Shown here one piece after another: positions 1 to 9,860 of a DNA stretch of 64,000 nt. Under the pieces are notes generated by a model. The model made no database searches, was not told the origin of the DNA, and was given only the letters and a program-made list of their open reading frames with translations. Positions within the stretch are counted from its first letter, which is position 1. Every line of letters begins with the position of its first letter. Position numbers and translations under genes: made by a program. Source of the DNA: Elephas maximus indicus (taxonomy: Eukaryota > Chordata > Mammalia > Proboscidea > Elephantidae); contig NC_064822.1 in NCBI RefSeq assembly GCF_024166365.1, forward strand, positions 101,242,823 through 101,306,822, read 5' to 3'.

Positions 1-34
1 TAATTTGCATTTGTCTCTGCTCCTATGGTTTGGG

Positions 35-197
35 AGGAGACCTGGTGGTACAATGGTTAGGCTGCTAACCGAAAGGTCAGCAGTTCAAACCCACCAGCAG
101 CTCTGCAGGAGAAAAGACCCAGCAATCTGATCCCGTTCTACTCTGTCACTTGGGGCTGATATGAGTTGGAATCAACTCCACTGCACCCAACAACAGC
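35..197 (+). mobile_element. AfroSINE-type tRNA-derived SINE
   Basis: The copy opens with a tRNA-like head (A-box-like GGTACAATGGTTAGG, B-box-like AGTTCAAACC) and ends in a tail ATGAGTTGGAATCAACTC followed by CCAACAACAG, the same tail found on RTE LINEs here. The middle has lost the usual block between the head and TCTACTCTGTC. A probable target-site duplication, 23-34 against 198-209, matches at 10 of 12 bases. It is a retroposed SINE, not a tRNA gene. Confidence 0.85.
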
Positions 198-261
198 CTG
201 TGCTTTGGGCAATAGCCAGAGACTTCAACTATTAATGAGCTATCGCATATGATTTTCTGTG

Positions 262-330
262 TTGTACAGAAGAGACTATAGGGTCTCTATGAGTCGGAAC
301 CGACTAGACGGCACTGGGTTTAGTTATTTT
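262..330 (+). mobile_element. SINE 3' fragment (AfroSINE type)
   Basis: Only the 3' end is present: ATAGGGTCTCTATGAGTCGG, then ACCGACTAGACGGCACTGGG and a T-rich end. The tRNA head is missing, which fits 5' truncation. Confidence 0.75.
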
Positions 331-604
331 TTTGGCATAGAAGAGAAAAGTGAATCTAGGGGGTGGATCCGAGTGATGTGAGATTCCAGCTGGAGTCTCA
401 TGCCCTTCCGGAGAAAGTTCATAGCACTCTGAAGGTATATAAGATGGCACTCTGTTGCTATTGGATTGCTTGGCAATCTCTGGCAAATAACACAGGGAAA
501 ACATGATTGCATGCTTGAGCAGTTTTTCTTCTGCAGGAGAAAAAAAATCCCAAGTTTGAAAAAGCATTTGGCTTTCACCACTTATGAAAGTGTCTCATGT
601 CTGA

Positions 605-720
605 TTATCATTTATTCAACAAATATTTGTTGGATAGTAGGCGCTGTTCCTGCTTTCAAGAAACCCACAGGCCAGAGGGGCAGGCAGTATGTAAATAAAT
701 TCTACCCTGGGTGTCAAGGG
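605..720 (-). mobile_element. L2 LINE 3' end remnant
   Basis: Reads as the reverse complement of an L2 3' end (ATTTATTCAACAAATATTTG followed by a degenerate 'tgccaggcactgt' block). It is old and diverged, with no coding potential. Confidence 0.6.
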
Positions 721-748
721 CCATAATTATAGGGCCTTTTTTGAAGGC

Positions 749-967
749 CAGAAGACCCTGGGTGGTACAGATGGTTATGGCACTTGGCTGCTAACCGAAA
801 GATTGGAGGTTGAGTCCACCCAGAGGCGCCTTGGAAGAAAACCATGTTGATCTACTTCGAAAAAATCAGCTATTGAAAACCATATGGAGCACAGTTCTAC
901 TCTGATACACATGGGGTTGCCATGAGTCAGAATCCACTCAAGGGCAACAACAGTTTTTTTTTTTTTT
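749..967 (+). mobile_element. AfroSINE-type SINE, long form
   Basis: A tRNA-like head with GCTGCTAACCGAAAG is followed by a body containing CTACTTCGAAAAAATCAGC and a tail GCCATGAGTCAGAATCCACTC plus a long T run. The body block resembles the RTE 5' UTR (compare 12465-12500). A probable TSD, 737-748 against 968-979, matches at 11 of 12. Confidence 0.85.
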
Positions 968-999
968 TTTTTTGAGGGCACCTAGGAAAAGCTTCACTG

Positions 1000-1640
1000 G
1001 AGGGATCAGGTACAATGTCACAGGGGATGGAACATCTATTCTGAGCAAGACTGGCTATATAATTTGCAGAATATAGTGGAAAACTGAAATGTGAACCACT
1101 TGTTCAAAAGCTATTAAAAATTTCAAGATGGTGACAGGATGGCATTAAATCGAGCATGAGATACTTCTAATTGAATTTCCTTCCACTTAGGCAGTAACAC
1201 CCACAATGGAAAAATTCCAAACCTTTGTTTAACAAAATGAACCCAGTCTCGGCATTTATGCCATTTGTTTCCTTTGAAGGAATTATTATTACATAAGTAA
1301 TGCCTGCGGCTCTAAGAAAATATATTCAAATCATTTTGGCCATAAAATTTTGGTAGAAACCTAGGGTACATAAAAAAAAAAAAGGGTATAGAATGGGTCA
1401 TTTATTGCATTTATGTCAGAAAAGAACAGTTTGTGGAAACTTCAGGGAATATTTTGATACTTTCTCCAGCAGCTTGTACCCCTGAAAGAAATAATTTATG
1501 TAGATGATAAAAGGCCAAGTGTTAGTATATTTGTTGAAACTACAACAAGCCTTACCTGTTATTACAGAGGTCAGAGTACATTGTATCTGTGGAGTGTGTA
1601 TTGTTCCTAATCACTCACTGCACTTGAAGAGTGTTTTACA
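1000..1640. other. No gene or recognised repeat
   Basis: AT-rich unique-looking sequence with short A runs. I see no coding frame, RNA gene or named repeat. Confidence 0.5.
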
Positions 1641-1649
1641 GGCCTGCCC

Positions 1650-2005
1650 ATAGTGTAGGATTTATACTGCCTCCCTGAGGGAGGAGTCTACCTACCCTCA
1701 CCATTGACACTAGCCTTGGCCATGTGACTTGCTTTGGTCAATGGAGTGAGAGGAAGTGTTGTATGCCACATCTGAGCAGAAGTCCTGGGCAAACATTTCA
1801 AAGGCCATTGCACAATTTGGCTCTTTTTTTTTTTTTATGAGTCCAACATGCTCCCTAAAGGAGATGCTCCTTCTGCCTGGATCCTAAACAAAGAAGCCAC
1901 ATGGAGCAGAGCTATAGCCTACACAGGAACTGTGAATGAGAAATAAACCTTTGCTGTTGAAAATCTACTAAGATTTTGGTATTTAGTGAGAGCTGGCTAA
2001 TACAG
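1650..2005 (+). mobile_element. Old ERVL/MaLR-like LTR remnant
   Basis: Contains the typical order of an MLT-type LTR: a 'CCATGTGACTTGCTTTGG' block, then 'GTGAATGAGAAATAAACCT' (AATAAA polyadenylation signal) and an end near GCTAATACAG. The 5' boundary is not clear. It carries a T-run expansion around 1826-1837. Exact subfamily not assigned. Confidence 0.55.
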
Positions 2006-2264
2006 TGTCATATATATAATGGGGCAACAATTTATAAATATGCTATTTGGCCAAAGGGCATTCAGATCCCATTCCTCCAGGGCATGACGTCACTCTAATA
2101 ATGATGATTATTTTGCTAATGTCCTGTGTCCTAAATTCTTCCAGAGCCAGATACACTGGGGATTACATTGGTGGTAATCTGATCTGCTGGGAAATCAAGC
2201 TGAATCCTAGAGGCAGGAGCAACGTCTGATGTCTAACAACTCCAGCCCTTATTTCCCCTCCTGG

Positions 2265-2375
2265 CCCAGAAGTCTGTTGCCTACATGACCTTAGACAAAT
2301 TGCTTAGCCTCTCAGTTTCCCCAGCTGTAAACTCAAAATAGGAATGCTGCATAAGGTTGTTAGGACAGTGTCAGT
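2265..2375 (+). mobile_element. MIR SINE remnant
   Basis: MIR core order is visible: 'GACCTTAGACAAATTGCTTA', 'CTCAGTTTCCCCAGCTGTAA' and 'GCATAAGGTTGTTAGGACAG'. Confidence 0.7.
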
Positions 2376-3206
2376 TTCTGTTATTTATTTCATATCAATG
2401 CCTCTTCTTCAGTTTTTTATCTCTGGTTCAATTGTTGTTAGGTGCCATCGAGCCAGTTCCAACTCACAGCAAACCTATGTACAGCAAAACAAAACACTTC
2501 CCAGTCTTGTACCATCTTCACAATCATTGTTATGTTTGAGGCTGTTGTTGCAGCCGCTGTGTTAATCCATCTCGTTGCAGGTCTTCCTCTTTTTCGCTGA
2601 CTCTCCTTTACCAAGCATGGTGTCTTTCTCTAGGGGTAGTCCTTCCTGATAACATCTTCAAAGTACTTGAGATGAAGTCTCACTATCCTTGCTTCTAGGG
2701 AGCATTCTGGCTGTACTTCTTCTGAGACAGATTTGTTCATTCTTCTGGCAGTCCATGATATACTCAATATTCTTTGCCAACACCATAATTCAAAGGCATC
2801 AATTCTTCTTCAGTCTTCCTTATTCACTGTCCAGTTTTTCTCATGGAAATGAGGTGATTGAAAATACCATGGCTTGGGTCAGACACACTTTGGTGCTCAA
2901 AGTGACATATTTGCTTTTTAACACTTTAAAGAGGTCTTTTGCAGCAGATTTGCCCCATGCAATACACCGTTTGATTTCTTGACTGCTGCTTCCATAGGCA
3001 TTGATTGTGGATCCAAGTAAAATGAAATTCTTGACAACTTCAATCTTTTCTCTGTTTATTACTATGTTGCTTATTGGCAGAGTGAGGATTCTTGTTTTCT
3101 TTATGTTAAGGTATAATCCATATTGAAGGCTGTGGTCTTTGATCTTCACCAGTGAGTGCTTCAAGTCCTCTTCACTTTCAGGAAGTAAGGTTGTGTTATC
3201 TGTGTA

Positions 3207-3518
3207 TCACAGGTTGTTAATAAGTCTTCCTCCAATCCTAATGCTCTGTTCTTCTTCATATAGTCCAGCTTCTCGTATTATTTGTTCAGCATACAGATTG
3301 AATAGGTTTGGTGAAAGGATACAGCCCTGACGCACGCCTTTCCTGATTTTAAACCATGTAGTATCCCTGTGTTCTGTTTCAATGCCTGCCTCTTGGTCTA
3401 TGTACAGGTTCCACGTGGGCACAGTTAAGTGTTCTGGAATTCCCATTCTTTGCAATGCTATCCGTAATTTGTTATGATCCACAGAGTCAAATGCCTCTGC
3501 ATAGTCAATAAAACACAA
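3207..3518 (-). pseudogene. RTE reverse transcriptase fragment
   Basis: The 103-residue frame shows RT motif A as FIDYAEAFDSVDH and motif B as RQGCILSPNLFNLYAEQI, both diagnostic of RTE-clade reverse transcriptases. The YADD motif C lies just downstream beyond a frame break; the plus strand there reads as a substitution/stop-containing region. It belongs to the LINE at 2433-6136 and is not expressed as a full protein. Confidence 0.85.
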
Positions 3519-4132
3519 GTAAACATCTTTTCGCTATTCTGTTTTCAGCCAAGATCCATCTGACATCAGCATTGATGTTCGTTGTTCTTTGTCCTTTTCT
3601 TAATCCAGCTTGAATTTCTGGCAGTTCCCTGTCGATGTACTGCTCGACCACTTTTGAATTATCTCCAGCAAAATTTTAGTTGAGTGCAATACTTAATAAT
3701 ATTATTGATAATTTCTGCATTCTTTTGGATCACCTTTCTTTGGAATGGGCACAAATATGGTTGGTTGGTCAGGTAGCTGTCTTCCAAAGTTCTTGGCATA
3801 GACCAGAGAGCATTTCCAGTGTTGGATCTGTTTGTTGAAATATCTCAGTTGGAATTCTGTAAATTCCTGGAGCCTTGTTTTTCGCCAACACCTTCGGTGC
3901 AACTTGGACTTCTTCCTTCAATACCATCAGTTCTGGATTATATGCTACTGAAATGGCTGAATGTCAACCAATTCTTTTTGGTACAGTGCATTTGCATATT
4001 CATTCCATCTTCTTTTGATGCTTCCTGTGTTGTTCGATACTTTGCCCATAGAATCCTTTAATATTGTAACTTGAGGCTTGAATTTTTTCTTCAGTTCTTT
4101 TAGCTTGAGAAATGCCCAGTGTAGTTTTCCTC

Positions 4133-4542
4133 AGTGGTGTCACTAAGGGGGGAGTGCAAGGGTGTGACACCAAAATGACTATCTATAGTCATTTGTGTGG
4201 TGTTTTGGCAGAAATTTTTTTTTTAATAAAAATGTTCCAACCTTACGTGTATCAATATACCTACAAGGCTAACATTCTATGCTAATTTACTTTTTCATCA
4301 TTCTAATGCACTCTGATCAGAGGTGTCATTATTACCTAATTACAGTGCTTCTTTGAATCACATGATTTTGTCTGCAAGTGCTGTAAGCACGCGCTGTTGT
4401 TTATGTTGCTGCCGGTGCTTTTATGTCACTGATGTTGTCAAATTTTCTGGTGTTTTAGCTACAATATTGTGGTGATTAGCATGGGGGCAAGTGACATCAT
4501 GAGTTACTGCACATGGTGACACCAACCCTAGTGATGCCAGTG
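4133..4542. mobile_element. hAT-like MITE inserted in RTE copy
   Basis: It interrupts LINE sequence: 'AATGCCCAGTGT' on the left resumes as 'TGTTCTTCCCTTTTGG' on the right. Ends are inverted: CAGTGGTGTCACTA at the left against CACTGGCATCACTA from the right (11 of 14). The 8-base flanks match only at about 5 of 8, as expected after decay. There is no transposase frame, so it is non-autonomous. Assignment to hAT rests on the CA(G/C)TG ends and the 8-bp flank size. Confidence 0.65.
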
Positions 4543-4810
4543 TTCTTCCCTTTTGGCTTTCTATCTCCAGGCATTTGAACATTTCATTATAATACTTTAC
4601 TTTGTCTTCTCAAGCTACCCTTTGAAATCGTCTGTTCAGCTCTTTTATGTCATTTCTTCCATTCATTTTAGCTACACTATGTTCTAGTGCAAGTTTCAGA
4701 GTCTGTTTTGACATTCATTTTGGTCTTTTCTTTCTTTCCTGTCTTTTCAATGACCTTTTGCTTTTTTCATTTATGATGTCCTTGATATCATCCCACAAGA
4801 CTTCTGGTCT

Positions 4811-5020
4811 TCAGTCATTAGTATTCAATGAGTCAAACCTATTCTTAAAATGGTCTCTAAATTCAGGTGGGACATACTCAAGTTCGTACTTTGGCTCTCG
4901 TGGACTTGTTTTAGTTTTCTTTGGCCTTGTTGCATGTGAGCAATTAACATTCTGTTCCACAGTCAGCCCTTGGCTTGTTCTGACTGATGAATATGGAGCT
5001 TCTCCATCGTCTCTTTCCAC
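4811..5020 (-). pseudogene. RTE endonuclease-to-RT linker fragment
   Basis: The frame contains RPKKTKTSPREPKYELEYVP and PEFRDHFKNRFDSLN, the region that follows the AP-endonuclease domain in this RTE family (compare the equivalent region near 23150-23300). Frames before and after are broken. Confidence 0.7.
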
Positions 5021-5235
5021 AGATGTAGTTAATTCACTCCTGTGTATTCCATCTGTCGAGATCCATGTGTATAGTCACCATTTATGTTGTTGAAAAATGG
5101 TATTTCCAATGAATAGGTCATTGGTCTTGCAAAATTCTATCATGTGATCTCCAATGTAATTTCTTTCACCAAGGCCATATTTTCCAACTACTGATCCTTC
5201 TTTGATTCCAACTTTTGAATTCCAATACCAGTACT

Positions 5236-6108
5236 CAGGGGCAGATTATGCAATAGGCAAGATAAGCATAGTGCTTACTTTGCTTACCAGATCATCTGTA
5301 GTGAATATTTCACATGGATTTCACCACATTATGTGAAATTTTTCACTATAGATAAGTAAGGAAGCACAAGTAATCTCGTGCTTACCGGGTTATCTGTCCC
5401 TGTCAGGGATTATAAATTTCAAGAGGCTTTGTTTCTGTAGGAAGACGCTGTCAGGTTGGGAGAGAGACAGATGTTAGTCATACCTAGAAGTAGAATCTTT
5501 GATGTGGTGAAAAAATGTGAAATTGTTCACTACAAATGATCTGGTAAGTGCTTACTGTCATGGATTGAATTGTGTCCCCTCAAAGTATGTGTCAGCCTGG
5601 CTAGTCCGTGATTCCCAGTATTGTGTGATTGTCTACTATTTTGTTCTCTGATGTGATTTTCCTGTGTATCTTAAATCCTACCTCTGTGATGTTAATGAAG
5701 CGGGATCAGAGGCAGTTATGTTAATGAGGCAGGACTCAATCTACTAGATTAGGTTGTGTCTTAATTCAATCTTTTTTGAGATATAAAAGAGAAAAGCAAG
5801 CAGAAAGACAAAGGAACCTCATACCACCAAGAGACATGAACCGGGAGAATATCGTGTCCTTTGGACCTGAGGTCCCTGAGCTGAGAAGCTCCCCACCTGA
5901 GGAAGATGGATAACAAGGATCTTCTCCAAGAGCCAACAGAAAGAGAAAGCTTTCCCCTGGAGCTGGCACCGTGAATTTGGACTTCTAGCCTCCTAGAAGT
6001 AAGAGAATAAATTTCTCTTTGTTAAAGCCATCCACTTGTGGTATTTCTGTTATAGCAGCACTAGATAACTAAGACACTTAACCTTGCCTGTTAGATAATC
6101 CACCCCTG
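5236..6108. mobile_element. hAT-like foldback MITE, split by a solo LTR
   Basis: Ends are inverted over about 34 bases (CAGGGGCAGATTATGCAATA on the left against CAGGGGTGGATTATCTAACA from the right), and similarity continues inward to roughly 80-90 bases (GATCATCTGTAGTGAA against GATCATTTGTAGTGAA). Flanking 8-mers 5228-5235 and 6109-6116 match at 6 of 8, the hAT signature. A third, inverted end-like copy stops at about 5402 (GGTTATCTGTCCCTG). Without the LTR the element is about 350 bp. No transposase is present. Confidence 0.75.
5556..6076 (+). mobile_element. Solo LTR, ERVL-MaLR-like (THE1/MST-like)
   Basis: Starts TGTCATGGATTGAATTGTGT and ends TAGATAACTAAGACA, with TATAAAAGAG near 5780 and an AATAAATTTCTCTTTGTTAA polyadenylation region near 6008. 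Flanks CTTAC (5551-5555) and CTTAA (6077-6081) give a 5-bp TSD with one mismatch. No internal retroviral sequence is attached, so it is a solo LTR or a cropped element. Confidence 0.85.
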
Positions 6109-6148
6109 TCAGTAATTATCAATACATCTTGATTGCCTCTGATTCAAT

Positions 6149-6700
6149 CCCCTCTTTTAACTTTGTCTATCAGTTTTAATTTTATATAGAATATTTGTGA
6201 ATTAATGTTGAACTTGTATTCCTTTCCAAATACCTATTTTCCTCCCTCTCTCTAAGGGCAACCACTATCTCATATTTGGTAGGTACTTTGTTTTGATATC
6301 TAATGATAGCTTAGAGATATAGTTTATGAAATAGATAATTTATTAGTATACACTGTATTTGATATATATATATATGCATAAATTAAAATGTACATATAAC
6401 CATATTCTTCACATAGGTTAAATTTATGACAAAAGAATGAGTAAAACATTACCTTTTCTACATAAAAAAAAAAAAAGGTGGGGGAAAGTAGTTTCACCTT
6501 TCCTGTGAAACTTTTAATCCTTTTATGTCATTTGCCAATTTTTTTTATTTTTTATGGATCAAACCCTATATTAGGAACTGTGTATAAAGAAGGAAACAGG
6601 AGAGAAATGGGACTGTCCTCTTTGAGCTTACCTCTTAGTGTGAGGAGGCAGATAAGAAAAAAGTAAGCAAACAGACAAAATAATAGGTCAAAAAACATTA
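6149..6700. other. AT-rich interval, no gene seen
   Basis: Holds a short TA run near 6364 and A runs near 6463. No recognised gene; the 62-residue frame at 6478-6666 has no family resemblance. Confidence 0.5.
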
Positions 6701-6714
6701 AGTAAGGGTTCTTG

Positions 6715-6888
6715 GGAAACCCTGGTGGTATAGTGGTTAAGTGCTACAGCTGCTAACCAAAGGGTCGGCAGTTCAAATCCACCAGGTGCTCCTTGGAAAC
6801 TCTGTGGGGCAGCTCTACTCTGTCCTATATGGTCACTGTGAGTTGGAATCGACTCGACGGCACTGGGCTTGGTTTTTTTTGGGGGGGG
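6715..6888 (+). mobile_element. AfroSINE-type SINE, short form, full length
   Basis: Head ACCCTGGTGGTATAGTGG, B-box region CGGCAGTTCAAATCCACC, then TGGGGCAGCTCTACTCTGTC and tail GAGTTGGAATCGACTCGACG, ending in T and G runs. Flanked by a perfect 13-bp TSD (6702-6714 and 6889-6901). Confidence 0.93.
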
Positions 6889-6959
6889 GTAAGGGTTCTT
6901 GAGATGAAGAATAGGTAAGAATGATGGTTAATGTATAATTGTTTCAAGCAAGAGAAGTA

Positions 6960-7110
6960 AATTTTATTGAGCATCTACTCAGTTTCAGCTAGTTTATCTC
7001 TATCATTTCATTTAATTCCTTATGAGTATACCCATTTTATAGATGAAAAGATTTGAGATTCACAGCAGTAAACTAACTTTCTGAAGATTACCCAGATGAT
7101 AAACTGGGTA
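6960..7110 (-). mobile_element. MIR remnant
   Basis: Minus-strand MIR order: TTTATTGAGCATCTACTCAG, 'CATTTCATTTAATTCCTTATGAG', 'CATTTTATAGATGAAAAGAT'. Confidence 0.65.
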
Positions 7111-7202
7111 CTCTTAAAAGAATGAACCTTTAATTCTTACCTCAGTCAAAAAAAGATGTATCTTTCTGTCTACCTTCATTTCTGTACATCCTCAGTTATG
7201 CT

Positions 7203-7377
7203 GGAGCCCTGGAGTTGCAATGGCTAAGAGCTCGGCTGCTAACCAAAAGGTCAGCAGTTCTAATTCACCAGCCGCTCCTTGGAAACCTTATGGGGCAGTT
7301 CTACTCTGTCCTATGAGGGTTGCTATGAGTCAGAATTGACTTGATGGGAAGGGGTTTGTTTTTGGGGGGGAGGGTTT
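7203..7377 (+). mobile_element. AfroSINE-type SINE, short form, full length
   Basis: Head GAGCCCTGGAGTTGCAATGG, CTGCTAACCAAAAGGTCAGC, tail ATGAGTCAGAATTGACTTGA and a T/G-rich end. A perfect 11-bp TSD lies at 7192-7202 and 7378-7388. Confidence 0.93.
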
Positions 7378-7469
7378 TCAGTTATGCTATTATTAGATAG
7401 CAAATTATTTTATTTTTAGAATAAAGTTAAATTTCAGCCATTCTCTCCCCTTAAGGGCAGTATTCTTTA

Positions 7470-7620
7470 ATAAACAGTATGCTGGACTTACATTCCAGAG
7501 GCCAGTTCTGCTACTTGACAGCTGTGTGATTTCTGGTAAGTCATTTAACCTCTCTGAACCTCTGTTTCCTCTTCTATAAAAGGAGAAAGTTCCAGCTTTA
7601 AGGTTTTATGGTCTGATGTT
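7470..7620 (+). mobile_element. MIR remnant
   Basis: Plus-strand MIR: CTACTTGACAGCTGTGTGAT, AAGTCATTTAACCTCTCTGA, CTCTGTTTCCTCTTCTATAA. Confidence 0.75.
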
Positions 7621-7929
7621 TTGAATGAGCAGAGTTTGGTTTAATGAATTTTACTATACTTTGTACACTGATATTGCACGCTGATACATGTTCCCTGAAG
7701 GGCAGGACCAGTTCTCTCTCTGGTGATGTGCACAATGGTTTATATGAGGCTGGTCACTTCCTCAGGGCAGTGGCTTGGAGCTACTGGAGAGCTAAAGACA
7801 AGAATCCCCAAGTCTGTGGTTCGTGAGCAGGAGGGGAAATAGTCGGCCTGTGGTACATATCTGCCCTGGAGAGTAAAGGGGTTTCGGAGAAATTTTAAGG
7901 CTTCTCAATTCAGGTAGAAACACCAGGGG

Positions 7930-7977
7930 ATTCTATGAGTTGGAATGGACTCAACGGCAATGGTTTTTTTTTTTTTA
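7930..7977 (+). mobile_element. SINE 3' tail fragment
   Basis: Only TTCTATGAGTTGGAATGGAC, TCAACGGCAATGG and a T run are present: a strongly 5'-truncated SINE or RTE tail. Confidence 0.7.
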
Positions 7978-7989
7978 ACTAGGGAATTA

Positions 7990-8560
7990 TCTTTTTCTTC
8001 AACTCTCTGAATAAGTGTAGCTGGAATAGAGCACAGTTCAGGAAGGCAAATCCACTTTGGAAGAAGCCTTGAAAGTGATTCAATTTCAAGTCACAAGATC
8101 AATTATGCAAGGTTATAGAACTACTGATACTGAGCATTAAAACAGATCCATGGCACAGGTTCAGAAAGTGATTCAGGATGTCTCTTTTCTTGGACATTAA
8201 AGCTCATTACCTGAAAATTACTCAGTCTTGGCCCTCAGGGAAATCTTAAGTGCCCAGCCCAATGGCATAATCCTATTTGAAATACCAAGATCTCATGATA
8301 ATGAACAATGTAGAAAGAGAAAGGGCACTTGTCTGGGTCAGACCCAATCAATTTGATAACTTCCAATGGAGGACACATCTCAAGATAAATACATGCCTGT
8401 CATGTGAGGGGTGTGTGGATTTATAACCACGTGCTCAAGAAAACCAGGCAGCGGGTAGAAAAAGAGTGGAATAAATTCCCACTTTTTAATACTACTGCCT
8501 ACAAACAGTCTCTAAGGGAAGTTAACTTCATTTGATGATAAATTCTACGGTTGCCGGTAA
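7990..8560. other. No gene or clear repeat
   Basis: Unique-looking sequence; nothing recognised. Confidence 0.45.
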
Positions 8561-8569
8561 ATTGGGGTG

Positions 8570-8640
8570 TTAATCCTACCTCACAGGGGTGTGATGCAGC
8601 CAGTATGAGATAATGTAAATAAAGGCCTCCCATGATGCTT
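8570..8640 (+). mobile_element. MIR 3' fragment
   Basis: Short MIR block 'TAATCCTACCTCACAGGGGT' followed by 'GAGATAATGTAAATAAAGG'. Confidence 0.55.
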
Positions 8641-8699
8641 GGCCCTGGTAGGTGTGGAGTGGATGCCAGTTCTCCCCTCAGGCTTTGCTCATCTGATGT

Positions 8700-8860
8700 C
8701 TGTTAGGCGCCAGGCTCTGTACCTTGCAAACCTTAGGGGGGAGTGTGGGAACTTGCCCTCAGTGAGCCTGTAGGGAGGATGATATGCGTAAATTAGACAA
8801 TTACTGAAGGAGTTTGAGGAGTCCCAGAAACAGCATGCCTTTTCCTGGCTGATTGGGAAC
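8700..8860 (-). mobile_element. L2 remnant
   Basis: Degenerate minus-strand L2 3' region: 'GGCGCCAGGCTCTGTACCTT', 'CTTGCCCTCAGTGAGCCTGT', 'TAAATTAGACAATTACTGAA'. Confidence 0.45.
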
Positions 8861-9295
8861 TAGAGAATGAGAGAGAGAGAGACCCAAGAGTTGCTGGCTT
8901 CTGAGAACGTTATATGGATCTGTCAGCCCAGGGGACTTGCTAGTTCTTCTGCCACTGGCAGTCTGAAGAACCACAGGCCTCCTTTCGTGGGACAGCAGAA
9001 CGGGTGCAGGCAGGCTGACGCCCAAAGCTTGGGTGAAGGGCTGAGTGACGCATGCTCAAAAAGAGTTGGGAGTATTCTACCTATGCGTCAAAAAGAGATG
9101 GGAGTATTCTACCGCGGATTCTTCACGTAGAAGTATGAGCAGGTGTGAGTTTTTCTTCTTTTTTAAGCGTGTATCAGAAAAACCAGCCAAACATAAAATC
9201 AGCCTAATAAAATTTATTTTAAATCTAAATTGGAGGGCTAAGAATAACTGGCACTAATACTAATGTCTCATTCGGGTTGATTTATTTTGTTCCCA
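8861..9295. other. Unassigned; short local duplication
   Basis: A near-identical 23-27-base block (AAAGAGTTGGGAGTATTCTAC and AAAGAGATGGGAGTATTCTAC) occurs at 9060 and 9090. Frames of 70-87 residues across it have no recognisable family. Confidence 0.4.
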
Positions 9296-9299
9296 AGCG

Positions 9300-9480
9300 T
9301 GGCTCTGCGATAGAATCAGCTGCAGAAACTTAGAAAGTTAGATACACCTGGCTCCGCCTATGAAGATTCTGATGAGGAGGATTGGAAAGGAGGCTCAGAC
9401 ATCTGCATTTTAAAAACCCTCCACAGGTACACCACCACCACAACCAGCACTACACCAAAAACCTGTACCGATCATTCTGA
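9300..9480 (+). mobile_element. MER5A-like hAT MITE fragment
   Basis: Block order resembles MER5A: 'ATAGAATCAGCTGCAGAAAC', 'GGCTCCGCCTATGAAGATTC', 'AGGCTCAGACATCTGCATTT'. Ends are not preserved, so this is a fragment. Confidence 0.55.
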
Positions 9481-9489
9481 CAGGCATTC

Positions 9490-9855
9490 AGGGTTTTGAC
9501 CCATGAGGTTAAGCAATGGTGGGTTTGGTTAATCTTTAAAAATAGGTTATTCTTCGAATGGCACCAACGTTAATTGCATACTCTTCTGTGTGAACAAACC
9601 CATCAGACTGAGTTATCCTTTTTGCCAAAACAAAGATAAGAAAAGCTCAACTGAGTAGATAAAAAGGTAAGTCCTTCCACTTTCGTGTAGTTTTTTTGTA
9701 TAGAAATGACCCTGAAGGTACATGTTTTTTTGCTTATCTTTGTTCTATGCTTCATATGATCAAAGTCAACATTTCAAAATGTGGTCTTCCCTAGGACAAT
9801 GAACAGGCATAGAATAAATTCAGTTGCAGACTTACCTTTTAAATGGGTGCCTAAA
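9490..9855. other. No gene or clear repeat
   Basis: Unique-looking sequence, nothing recognised. Confidence 0.4.
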
Positions 9856-9860
9856 CCCTG

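Larger units (their letters stand above)
2433..6136 (-). mobile_element. RTE/BovB-type LINE, 5'-truncated, with nested inserts
   Basis: A minus-strand LINE whose 3' end lies at 2433 (TTGTTAGGTGCCATCGAGCC on the plus strand). It contains RT and endonuclease-linker fragments in broken frames and stops inside the 5' coding part. A TSD of 12 bases, 2421-2432 against 6137-6148, matches at 11. Two hAT-like DNA elements (4133-4542 and 5236-6108) and a solo LTR (5556-6076) were inserted later, which is why the span exceeds the usual ~3.2 kb. RTE elements encode one endonuclease-RT protein; this copy is dead. Confidence 0.9.

Noticed and set aside
4647-5093. 148-residue plus-strand frame as a membrane protein
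   Set aside because: It is the antisense of the RTE endonuclease-linker region; hydrophobic look comes from T-rich complement codons.
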